Of a stretch of 64,000 nucleotides of DNA, positions 21,870 to 32,466 are shown in pieces; the stretch's first letter is position 1, and each line of letters begins with the position of its first letter. This DNA is from Tuctoria greenei. Its lineage: Eukaryota; Streptophyta; Magnoliopsida; Poales; Poaceae. The position numbers and the translations under genes are program-made. The stretch covers positions 278,081,560-278,145,559 of the forward strand of contig JAYESD010000001.1 in assembly GCA_036927565.1 (NCBI GenBank). The letters run 5' to 3'. Below the pieces are notes generated by a model, which did not search any database, was not told the DNA's origin, and saw only the letters and a program-made list of their open reading frames with translations.

Positions 21870-24800
21870 TCAAAATTCATCAACATCATTGTCATGTGTC
21901 TGTGCCCTACTCCTTAAACCAGCCCAACAATCTTCCATCGTGGTTTGTTCTAATTTCTGTTTTCGCATATCATCTACCTCTACATCTTCAATGTCTTCAA
22001 CATCTCCAACTAATTGATCGAGTCTTGCACCAAGCTCGACGATAAAATTGTCTGGCAACTCTTCTTCTTGGTACACTTCTTCAACATATTCGCTATCATG
22101 GTAACCATCATCCCCAGGAGTATATAACCGCTCACGAGGATTCACCTTATATACCAACCACCAAGCATTGAGCTTCGTGCGTGGATAAGGTAGATAATAC
22201 ACTTGTTTCACTTGATGTGCAAGAACAAATGTATCGTAACCTCGTAGTCATTCCTTATGTTTTACTTCCACCATTCCAAATTGGTTTTCTCGAGTTCATT
22301 GAGTGTGATTAAACCAGTCACAATCAAATAAGACAACTTGAAGGGTCTTATTTCCGGTAAAAGTAAATTCAAGAATTTTGTTAATGATCCCATAATAATC
22401 GGTTAAATTCCCTTGAGTGCCCATTGCTCTCCTCACAACATCGGAATTTGATGTTGCCGCGAGAGGATGAAGAGCTTCAAAATGAGTTGTACAGAATCGA
22501 AAACCATTTACGTCATATTGACCATAGCTTCTAACATTCACCAATCCATAAGATAGTTGCCGCAAATCTTCATGGACATTGTGAGTCTGACACTGTCATA
22601 AATGATCATAAGTTAAAATAATACTTCTTTAATAATAATAACTTATAATACCTAGAAGACGAGAGAATATTACATAATCTCAAAACCAGGATAGGAAACT
22701 TTTCCCCCCATTTATTCCTTCTTTTCGCATCGCTTCTACTTGTTTGGCCGTAGGTTGATGCCTATGTGGCCAATATTGTCTGTAGAACTCGCTGAACATG
22801 AAAAAAACATCTTTTAGAATACATGTGTAGCAAAATATGTCGATTAGCATAAATGTAGGACAAACACTTACTCAAAGTATTCCTGCATGCCTTCTATATT
22901 TGCGTACATGTAGAGTAAAGCAACAGCCCTTTCATGTTCGGATAGCACGTAGGTCGTGTAGCTACCAACGGTGGAGCCTCTCGTTTGAAAAATGGAAAGG
23001 TCGCTTAGAGGGGGTGTTTCGTCCACATTGTACCGCATCGCCGAAGTATTGATATTGTTTTCTTCCGCAAAGTAGACACTTGAAAAGTATCCTACTTCCT
23101 TAAGAGCATATGCTTCAGCGATGCACCCTTGCACCCTTGTCCTGTTGCCAATCATTGGTTTCAGATATCATAGCGCTCTTTCAATGTGATACATCCACAT
23201 ATATTGCACAGGACTGCCAACTTTAGCTTCGAATGGAAGATGGATAAGAAGTTGTTGCATTGGATTGAAGAAACCCGATGGAAAAAAATTCCATCTTACA
23301 TAAAAGTATGGGTATCTCCTTCTCTAACTTATCCATCATTCCGATCTTGATTTCTTTAGCACAAAGCTGTCTATAGAAATAGGTGAGCCCGGCTAAAACC
23401 TTCCACATCGCATCATCTAGATAGCCTCAAAACATAACAGGTAAGAGTCTTAACATTATAATATGATAATCATGACTCTTCAACCCAGTGAGGTTTCCTG
23501 TGTTAACATTTACGGCTCATTTCAGGCTAGCTGCGTAACCATCTGGGAATTTCAAAGTTTTCATCCATTTCATAACTTCTTTCTTTTCTTTTGGTCGAAG
23601 ACAGAAAGAAGCACGTGGCTTTCCACCACTTTCAGAGATTTCAAGAGTTGGACGGTGACAAATGTCTGCCAAATCTAGTCTAGCTTTATAATTGTCTTTC
23701 GTTTTGCCAGGCATATCCATGCAAGTGCTTATGATACTTTCGCTCATGTTACGCTCCAGATGCATGACATCAATGTTGTGCATTAGAATCAACGACTTCA
23801 CATACGGTAGCTCCCAAAGTCCACATATGTGAGTCCAATTGTGTTCCTCTCCATAACCTATGAAATATCCAGGATGACCTTCATCAGGCACCAGTTTGTC
23901 CAACATATCAGAAATTTCTGACCCGTTGAGACGCTTCAGTGGTCCTTTAGTGACAATAGTGTTCTTTCAAAAGACATGCCTCTACTGCCTAAATATATGA
24001 TTCGAGGGCAGCCAACGTCTGTGACAATCGAAGTAAGATATTTTGCCTCCATGAGTTAGTCGAAAGCAATTCGTGTCTGAAGCACATATCGGACACGTCA
24101 GACGACCGTGAGTGTTCCATCTGAAAAACATGTCGTATGCCGGCAAATCATGGACGGACCACAAATAAGCAGCTCGAAGGTTGAATTTCTGCTTCTTCTA
24201 ACTGTCGTACACTTTGACTCCTGTCCACAAGACTTTCAAATCTTCGATCAGCGGTTTTAACATCACGTTGAGACGTGACCCGGGATGATCAAGTACAGGT
24301 ACAATAAGGCTGAGAAACATGAACTCGTTCTTCGTACAAAAAGCAGGTGGCAGATTGTACGGAATACAAAGACGGGCCAACATGAGTATGGCGTGGCGTT
24401 CGTACTGAATAGTGAGAATCCGTATGTCGCTAATCCGATGCAAACATTCCTCACATCATGAGAAAAGTATGGATCGAAACGATCTAACGCCTTCCATGCA
24501 TCACCATCGGACGGATGCGTCAAGAATTCTTTGTTCTCACGTTTACCTTCTTTATGCCATCTCATGTGTCTTGCGGTTCTTTTTGAAAGAAACATCCACT
24601 TCAACCGAGGTGTCACGGGCAAGTAATGAAGCTGCTTATGTGCGACATCTGTCATCACATTATCGCCATCGTCATTAACAACTTCGACATACCTCGATTT
24701 ACCACATTTCAAGCACATCTTCTCATTGGCGTGCTCTTTCCAGAATAGCATGCAGTTGTCTCGGCACACATCAATTTTCTCATACTTCATATCGAGACCA

Positions 24801-25374
24801 GATATCTTGATCTTTGAATGATACATATCGGTCGGCGCATTGTGAGGTTGTGGAAGGATATCGCAGATCAATTTCATGAGATCATTGTAGCAGTTGATGG
24901 AAAAAAATATTTGGACTTAATTTCCATAAATCTGGTCAAGAAAGCAAGTACGGTCACAACTGTGTGTTCATGCAACGGCTCTTGTGATTTCTTCAGCTCC
25001 TCGAAGAACTTCTCTGCCTCATTTGTAATAGGATCCTCCGCTTCTAGAGCTTCTAGCATCTCATCCATCCTATCAACCTCTGTTATATCATCATCCTCAT
25101 CCACTTCGACTATGACTCGAGAATTAGTCTCACCGTGAAAGGTTCACACTTCATAATGTGGAGTGAAACTGTTTCGACATAAGTGAAATGAAAGCTCCAA
25201 TCTTCTCAAAAACTTGGTGTTCCGGCATATTGTACATGGGCATCGCACCATATCTTCTGTTCACAACAAAAATGCTCGATCCAAAAATTGATCTAACTTG
25301 ATAAACCACTCATCCGAGTGACCACCAGTTCTGCTCTTCCAGCCAGTATACATCCAACTGTGGTCTTCACCCAT
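21870..25374 (-). pseudogene. CACTA-1 TNP2 transposase pseudogene
   Basis: Reading down from ATG 25372-25374: a Transpos_assoc-like N-terminus (HSWMYTGW, then CPCTICRN), then the Transposase_21 core with CPICASDTNCFRLTHGGKIS and IDVMHLERNMSESI. A DUF4218-like region, a DUF4216-like block (about 22,296-22,565) and an acidic C-terminus ending at 21,870 follow. Stops and frameshifts are numerous, including TGAs at about 25,265 and 25,155. TNP2 would cut at the CACTA ends; this copy is dead. Confidence 0.85.
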
Positions 25375-25471
25375 GTTTGGCTCTGTAGTTTAACGTGAAA
25401 GAAATTGTCATTAATGTATTGTTATGTTATGTCACGGCCCTACAACCTAGGCAGATAGATCTTAAACCCAC

Positions 25472-25660
25472 CATGACCGAGCGGAGCGTGCTCATGACGA
25501 GACGCGTGATCCGGATTCGAACGAAATTTCGGCAGCATAACCCCGCTGTTCTCCACTGCACGCCCAAAAATGGTGCAGCAGAGAACAACAGGGTTATGCC
25601 ACCGAAATCTCGTCCAAATCCGGACCCGCATCTCGTCACAAGCCACGCCCCCTCGGTCAC
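25472..25660. repeat. Imperfect foldback, about 90-bp arms
   Basis: The arm starting CATGACCGAGCGGAGCGTG (25472) is matched by the reverse complement of the arm ending CACGCCCCCTCGGTCAC (25660), through most of both arms. The loop is a few bases around 25,565. It lies about 100 bp upstream of the TNP2 start codon, in its leader or promoter. Confidence 0.8.
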
Positions 25661-25695
25661 TTCGAGGCTGTTCAAAAAGGGACAATTCCGAACCT

Positions 25696-25730
25696 GCACG
25701 TCTCACATGCCAATGGCATGTGAGACGTGC
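25696..25730. repeat. Perfect 17-bp-arm palindrome
   Basis: GCACGTCTCACATGCCA and TGGCATGTGAGACGTGC are separated by a single A. It adjoins the larger foldback and is perfect, unlike the rest of this decayed element. Confidence 0.9.
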
Positions 25731-26580
25731 CGATCCGAAATGAGTAATACATTGCTACTGGTTACGTTGCTCATTTTCGTTTTGAGGTCATTTAAGAGAG
25801 AGGAAAGAACTAGAGAAAGAGTGAGAGGAAAGTTGGTCTTAGATGACAATTCCACATCCATTTCCACCGTCCACGCAATCGCGGGTCATTGACGTCCTTA
25901 CCAACCCGTTCGCTTCCGTGTCGACTTGACGCATACGGTACCATTACAATAGTCTACACGGCACGATCACACTTATTACGTGTCGTGCCCTTCCAGGTTG
26001 GTCCGAGCCGACCCAAAACCCCTTTATTTATATATATTAAGTAGTCACTCAAAAACATTATATGAAGGCACTAAAGTCTAAACATACACTAAATAGAATA
26101 GAAAGAAATTATTAATTCTAAACACTCATGCAATCAAAAGAACAAGAGAAAAAATTATCAATTCTAGTAACATGCATAATAAACAGTTGGAACATTATAC
26201 ATATCAGGGCAGCTACTATAAGAGCAACAAGTCGTCATATACAACTAAAAGCATTGTACTATGTCATATACAATATGAGAAGAATGATGGTGTCATATTG
26301 AGCAGTGACGTGGATCTGAGTGTGCACGGTGGGGAAGGGACCTGAGCAATGTAAAGAAAATGCATTATGTCAAGACCGATTTGATAAAAATAGCTAGAAC
26401 ACTCAAAGAACTGAATATAATTGGGCCAGCTAGATCACCATATTATGATGCTTTTGGTTGATCCAGAAGCAAGTCCCTCACTCGTTAAAACACAATGGTT
26501 AATAACCTAATTTTCAGCTTTAAGAGGTTACTCTATTGCTAAACAGAAAAAAAAAATTGTAGTAATTGTGTTTCTCTTTT
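25731..26580. other. CACTA-1 internal non-coding, nothing recognised
   Basis: AT-rich spacer between the palindromes and the captured GC-rich segment. No domain, repeat array or splice-consistent exon was seen. Confidence 0.5.
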
Positions 26581-26698
26581 ATCTAATAATCAGTGTTCAG
26601 GAAGGCGCCATTAGGCGCTCGCCTGGGCGCGCCTGGGCGCAAGGCGCAGGCCTTTCGCCTCGTCTCGGGGTATAGGCGGCCATTCCGCGTCAGGTGGA

Positions 26699-26719
26699 GG
26701 GGGGGGGGGGGGGGGGGGG
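26699..26719 (+). repeat. Poly(G) run, 21 bases
   Basis: Twenty-one consecutive G residues lie within a GC-rich block just inside the captured segment. A shorter run of about 13-15 G occurs near 28,110-28,125. Confidence 0.9.
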
Positions 26720-26999
26720 ATTCCGGCGCCAGAGATCCGGAGGCGGAGGCACCAGATCCGCCGTCGGCGGGGGTGCTAGATTCCGGCACAGTGGGGAGGA
26801 GGAGATGCCAGATCCACCGCTAGCGACGGAGGTGCCAGATCTGCCGCCGGTTAGAGAGGAGCGGAGTTGCGAAGGAATGAAGGAGGATAGGGAGATCTAC
26901 CACCGGTTAGGGGGAGGTACACTGGCGTTCGTGATTCTGGAGGCGTTCGTGGTTCGCGGCCCGCCTCGGTTTCACTCGCCGCTGGTCCCTTGCTTCCTT

Positions 27000-27733
27000 C
27001 CTCACACGTCAGTGGGGACGTGACCGCCTCTGGCTCTCGGTCCCTTCACACCACGTCACGGCGCCCTCTGGGTGGGCGGGCGGTACGCTACGGGCGACGT
27101 ACGTCACGGAAGTGAGGCGCAGTCGGACCGAGTAGCAGCAGCAGGCCACACCGAGGAAGAAAGTCAGAAAGAGTGAAACCAGCAGTCCCGGTCCGCACGT
27201 GCTAACGCACGGCGCAGGAGCGGGCACGGATCTGATCGGCAAATCAATCGCCTCCTCCTCCCCCTCCCCTTTCGGTCAATTCCGTTCCACACAGATCCCG
27301 GTGCCCCCACCACACAGCCCGCTCCTCTCCTCGCTCGCCCGCTCGCACTAAAATCGGTGGCGAATTACCCGTCGCTCCCAGACCCGCGATGGCCGAGTGC
27401 TGCAGCCTCATCGAGTTCCTCCGCGCCTTCGAGCAGCAACGCAGGGCGGTGGACAGCTCCGCCCTGGCGGCCTGCTCCCGATCCAAGGCCAGGGCCGCCG
27501 GATCCTGCTGCGATAGCTCCCCGATGGTCGCTGTCGACGCGGTCGTCCTCCTCGCCGCCCTCGCCGCGCTCGGCTTCCTCGTCGTCCCGTACGCCAAGTT
27601 GCTGCTCCTCGAGGTGGGCGCGCTGCTACACCCGGCCGTCGCCGCCGCGGTCCTCGCATGGGAGCTGATGGGCCACCACGCGCGCAAGTGCGGCAAGCCC
27701 AAGTGCAGGGGCCTCAAGAAGGCCGTCGAGTTC
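27000..27733 (+). pseudogene. Captured promoter and first exon, L34e-superfamily-like gene
   Basis: ATG at 27389 opens 115 codons ending KCGKPKCRGLKKAVEF at 27733, followed by a GT donor (GTAAGAATTT). A hydrophobic segment lies at residues about 48-90. The CGKPxCRGL(R/K)KAxEF signature and upstream hydrophobic region match what I recall of plant 'ribosomal protein L34e superfamily' proteins, whose next exon should begin DIQLETEE. No such exon occurs before the CACTA end at 28460, so only promoter, exon 1 and the start of intron 1 are present. The frame has no stop. GC-rich sequence upstream (27,000-27,388) looks like a native grass promoter. Confidence 0.65.
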
Positions 27734-27859
27734 GTAAGAATTTGTAGGAATTATAACCCTAACTACCATGCATGATTCCCTATTCTGTATCTATAGAATT
27801 TGTAGGAATAATTCCCTATTATGCATATGGATTTTAAAATAAAAGCAAAAAAAACCGAG

Positions 27860-28135
27860 CTCACCTCGGTGCCGGAGGCGTCGGGGGCCGAGGCGACGGG
27901 GGCGCGACGGTCTGGGGCCGGCGAGGCCAGGGCGCGGCGAGTCGGGGCGCGACGAGCCGAGGCCGGGGGCGCGGCGGACCAGGGGCGACGAGGCCAGGGG
28001 CGCAGCAGACCGAGGGTGGCGAGACCGGGGGCGCGGCGGACCGGGGCAGCGTGGGCACGGCAGGCCAGCGGCGGGAGCGGGGGCGGCGGGGCCGGGGGCA
28101 GAGCGGAGCGGGGGGGGGGGGGGGCGCGTAAGGAT
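27860..28135. repeat. GC-rich imperfect minisatellite
   Basis: Degenerate GGGGCGCGRCG-type units give long open frames on both strands with Arg/Pro/Gly/Ala-only content. I treat it as a low-complexity repeat rather than a gene. Confidence 0.6.
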
Positions 28136-28159
28136 AGATCGAAGAGAATGAGCTCGACC

Positions 28160-28460
28160 CAACGGTATAGGACTTTAATTTGCGACGGCTATTTTAATTA
28201 CGACGGTCCTAGGGTTAGTCGTCGCAATTAACACTATTTACGATGACTAACAGAAGAGGTCGTTGCAAATAAGCTTAATTTGTGATGGCCTACTTATTTA
28301 CAACGGCCATTTTAGACGGCCGTCGCAAATAAGTGTATATTTACGACGGTTTATCTAATTTGCGACGGCCATATGCAAACCGTTGCAAATAGGTTTATTT
28401 GCGACGGTCGACCGTCGCAAATATGGCTAGCCGTCGCAAATGACCGTGTTTCCTGTAATG
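28160..28460. repeat. CACTA-1 right subterminal repeats and end
   Basis: GCGACGGC / GCCGTCGC units alternate as at the left end. The terminus reads TTTCCTGTAATG at 28449-28460, the inverse of CATTACAGGAAA. Confidence 0.8.
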
Positions 28461-28813
28461 CCAATGCTCAGATCCAGAGAGGCATTGAAGTCAGTTTTTG
28501 TCCGGTTAACAGATTTTTCCGGTTAACCGATGGAACAGATTTTGTTTTTACCTGTTACATTTCGGTTTCCATTTTTCAAAAACCAAAATTTGAAGAAAAA
28601 AATCGAAAAAAGCAAACCGAATTTCGCCAGTTAACCGAATGTCGACCCTAATAAAGTGTACAACCATGGTACAAACCCTAAAGGGCAACCAAAGGTCAGT
28701 AGCCTACTTCTACTTACTTTACAGACACTCGTGCTCAGAATCTAGTTCTCTGTACTCGTGGTAGCCTGTGAGTATATTACCGATAGCAAGTTTATAAGGT
28801 ATACAATGAGTTT

Positions 28814-31588
28814 CTAGCAGCTTCTGCTTGATCCGGTTCTGTCCCCAAGGACCAGCTGTGGGTCGAGAGTTGACAGAATTTGGGGCATTGACATACCACC
28901 AGACACAACGATCTCTGTAAAATTTGTGCAAAATATTAAGTGTCTTGGCAAGAGAGGATCCAACCCCATTTCTTGAAGCAAATAATTGAATGAGGCGGAA
29001 AGAGGGGATATTAAGGATTACCAATGCCTTCACGAACAGAGAGATTTGGCCTGATGACATCTTTTGAATTTACCATGAAGATGTCACCAATGTAGAGATG
29101 ATTAGTTGGGACATATACACAGTAAAGATCTTCTTGACCAGAATAACTCTGCAACATTAAAAAATAATGAGGTCAAAAATCAAAATTCTTCTAAGAAATG
29201 GAGTCCCCTAATTCAACAAGCAGACCAGAAGAAGCTGGAGGAAAGAACCGAGAAGCTAAAAGGATGCCATAAAGTCCACTTGCAGCAAAGTAGAGCATCT
29301 CAACAAGATTTCAATTAGCGTGTTTACTTGGAACTAAGCTTCGGTTTGCTTTGTAAGCTTTGTTGTTATTGTTGTTAAGCTGGCAACCAGTGTCTGTAAC
29401 CAACTATCCGCTGTCAATATAAGCAGGCAATAAGCTTTCTCTAAAAAATGTTTCTAAAATTCTGGGACAAGAAATAACAAATGAAAATTTAAATGGGTCA
29501 GACTGCATGTAATCATTATGATTTTTCTTGTCTGCAACTGAAACAATTAGGTTTGCTCATCTCATCCATACTTCAGTACAATTGAGTAATAAATTCAAGC
29601 CTAACTCGACCAAGTAGACACTAGGTATATAACTCATGCAAACAATAAAACAAACAACGTAAGCATAAAAAGTAAAGACTATTTGATATAATGAAAATAT
29701 TCTTGGAAACCTGGAGAGAGACTGATGATGTAATGAAACCAAATGCATATTCTCCTACACGAGGATGCCTTATAATGACTACTTCCTTGAAAGCATGTTT
29801 GTTCTGATCTGTAAAAGCCAACATAATTCCATTTAGCACCTAAGATAACCTGATTGAACCACCGTAATGATAAGTTTACCTGGTGATATTGCAGCACTGA
29901 TCTGCTTGGACGCATGATAGATGTGACGGACAAGAGGCATGCGCTTAATAATCCACTCGCCCAGGCTAAGGACAGATGCTCCAACCCAAGATGACATGAA
30001 AACTCCAATCAAAAAGATGAAAGTAACAGATGTGATGAAGCCAAGACCTGGGAAATCATAATAGCACTGAGTGAGGAAAAGAAGTGTGATAAGCTACAAG
30101 GTCTTCTCAGAGATCCTCAGATAGCACATAACACTAACTTTGGCTACACAACTTGCATTTCAACTGTCTCAGATTTCAAAAAGAACTGAAAATCCAATCC
30201 CATGGTGGCCACTAACAGTTTATCATACACTACATAAAACAGTAATCACCAAAATCAACATTGTAATGAAAGAAGCATTGAAAGTGGTTTCTAATGAAAA
30301 AGAAATCATTACACTAGATATCAACAGTGATGACATTTGAATAAAAATAGTTGACTCACATACCGAAAATGTTAATGCCCAGTCGTGCATAGATCGGGGA
30401 GAAGAACCCATCAACAAAATGAATGAACCACCAGGTGATGTAGAATGTTATTGCTATGGGCAAGAGAATTACGCTGAAGAAGTGTCGGCAAACATAAAAC
30501 AAAATTGCTTAGTCTATATTGCGGGCATGACAAAATCATTAATGCAACACCATTGCAGAATGTTTCCACATTAGAATGATGTGTGTAAACCAGAAGGCAT
30601 GGCTTATCATGAAATTAATGATGTGTGTAAACAAGAAAGTATAGCTTATCATGAAATTGGAATGTGAGACTTCAGGAGAAAGTATAGCTTATGATGAAAT
30701 TAATGATGTGTGTAAACCAGAAAGTGAGGATTATTTTGCTAAGAGGGACTTACCATCCAGTCATGAATTTCTTCGAAGCCCAACTACGGACCACCTTATG
30801 GAAAGCCTGTATTGAAGAGAAAAAGAGAATCGAAAATAAACACAAGATTGTTTTAGCTTTCACGATAAAAAAGGAGATGCTTAATCTGGAGACCAAGCTA
30901 CTATGTAAGGCAAGTGTTGAACAGGAAAAGCAAGAACAGGAACATAATTATTCTAGTTACATTTCATCAAGCGACGGTTGATCCAAATGGGGACTCATGA
31001 GGCTTAGAGAGATACACCATAATATGAATAAAAAAATATTTAGTGTAGGACATGTTTTCCTCTAAACGTGGTGATACAGATTCGGCGCCTGAAAATAAGT
31101 TGAAGCAAAGTCTTCCCGGCCTTCCTTCCTGGACGGACTAAACAAACAACATCAATCGCATTCCTCCATGACACGGACGAGTCGTGACTAATCCGACATC
31201 ACTGGATGTCGTAGAGTCATATCAAGGTGCTAGAAGGTGAAATGAATAGACCAAGTTCCCAATCCCCAAATGTAACAGTAAATAATTTCATATCACATCA
31301 TCAACTGCTATTATTTGTTCATCATTTCCGTCCGTACCCAATACAAGGTGCTGAAAGGTGGTTGATAAGAGAACCCTAGCGGAGGGAGGACAGGACTGGG
31401 ACGCGAAAATGCACCTCGCGGCCGGAGGAAGAGAGCGCAGCGGAGGCGGAGGGGGATGCGGCCCTGTCCCCGTCTTCGTCGCCGTCGCCGGGGGCCGAGC
31501 CGCCGCCGGAGACGGGGATGAGGAGCTCCCGGTCCCGATCGCGGCCGCCCAGCGGACTCAGGCTCCGCGGGGACCTGTTGTCGTCCAT
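28814..31588 (-). CDS. LCV: LIKE-COV / COV1-type membrane protein (DUF502), 276 aa
   Basis: Seven exons with GT-AG introns join in frame: 31588-31415, 30806-30754, 30473-30364, 30047-29880, 29808-29711, 29148-29022 and 28914-28814 (TAG). Total is 831 bases. A Ser/Gly-rich N-terminus precedes a membrane span (VILLPIAITFYITWWFIHFVDG) and a second span (LGFITSVTFIFLIGVFMSSW). The conserved MPLVRHIYHASKQISAAISP, IIRHPRVGEYAFGFITS and CVYVPTNHLYIGD blocks follow, then VVSGGMSMPQ. Length fits Arabidopsis COV1/LCV. COV1 is known to restrict vascular tissue formation in Arabidopsis stems, and relatives act at the Golgi. No stop or missing motif was found, so the gene looks functional. Confidence 0.93.
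30575..30740. repeat. Short tandem duplication in LCV intron 2
   Basis: AATGATGTGTGTAAACMAGAA followed by GCTTATSATGAAATT recurs at about 30,575, 30,617 and 30,701 with small differences. It is intronic and has no coding effect. Confidence 0.75.
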
Positions 31589-32466
31589 GCCGCTCGTTGT
31601 CGCGGTAGCAGTCTCCGTTGCTCGCCGGCTCGAGACGTCGCGATCGCGGGACGCCGGGCGCGGCTCGGCACGGACGAGGCCACGAGGGAGCAGAGCAAAG
31701 AGACTTTTCCTCTTTTTTTTCCTTTTTTTTCGAATTTGTTTTCTCGATTCGTTTTAGTACTCGTAACACGCGCTCTCCCTCTGCCTCCATCTCTACCGCC
31801 CGCCCATGGAAGAAGGATGGGGCCCACGTGTACGGCGGATGAACTACCGAAGGCAAGCCGGTAAAACCGGGTTTTGTTGACTAGTGTGGCTCATGCACGG
31901 TGGTGCGTCTTAGTTACAGTAGGAAAGTGAGTTGGGTAAAAAATATTAACCTGCATCCTGATTTCGTAAACAGGTGATAGGAAAAGTGAGTTGGGTGAAA
32001 ATACCGTCAAATCACAAAACCTGCATCATCAAACACAAAGTCCAGGCAAATCAGTCTGACTGTCAAGCATCAGACTGAAGTCAAGCGGAAAATTCCGGTT
32101 CATCAAAGCACCAGAAACTGCATATTCGGGACATATCAGTTTTACAAGAATACCAGAACTTACATCATCTGTTTACGAAACATAGCGGATGATCAACAGA
32201 TCAACTGAACCGCATGTGATCTTCAAAATCAAAAGTATAAGGGTACAGAAATGTACAGATCTACTTCTGTGCAGCAGCAACTGTTAGCTTCCGAATCATA
32301 TTGCCTTTGCCATGCGAAGCACAAATATCAATTTTCACAGGTAAAGACCAAGGTTATGGCATCAACTGCATCTCATAACCAAGTCTCTCCCTGTCAATAT
32401 TATCAATTAATTCCTAGAATACTAGAGTCATTGCATGAATGTTTGCTGGCCAGCACCAAAACATGT
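31589..32466 (-). promoter_or_regulatory. Spacer: LCV promoter/5'UTR and ERD2 3'UTR
   Basis: Both neighbours are on the minus strand, so this 0.9 kb must hold the ERD2 3'UTR next to 32466 and the LCV promoter and leader next to 31589. A CT-rich stretch on the plus strand, with T-runs at 31,700-31,730, lies in the presumed leader. No clear TATA box was identified. Confidence 0.5.

Larger units (their letters stand above)
6499..28460 (-). mobile_element. CACTA-1, En/Spm-type transposon, decayed, nested
   Basis: The left end begins CACTACAGGAATCCCGAC. The right end, read on the minus strand, begins CATTACAGGAAACACGG, so the termini match with few changes. Both ends carry arrays of GCGACGGC/GCCGTCGC subterminal motifs. 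Inside are TNP2 and a second transposase-like gene, both on the minus strand, as expected for CACTA. Flanking triplets are CCG and CCA, so the 3-bp duplication is imperfect. A Sirevirus (9,404-21,417) splits it. Without that, the element is about 9.9 kb. All coding parts have stops, so it is non-autonomous now. Confidence 0.8.

Noticed and set aside
25395..25892. 165-codon plus-strand frame in CACTA-1
   Set aside because: It reads through both arms of a foldback and a perfect palindrome, so the open frame is a structural by-product.
27821..28231. Arg/Gly/Ala-rich ORFs on both strands
   Set aside because: They come from a GC-rich minisatellite; both strands stay open because few stop codons can occur in such sequence.
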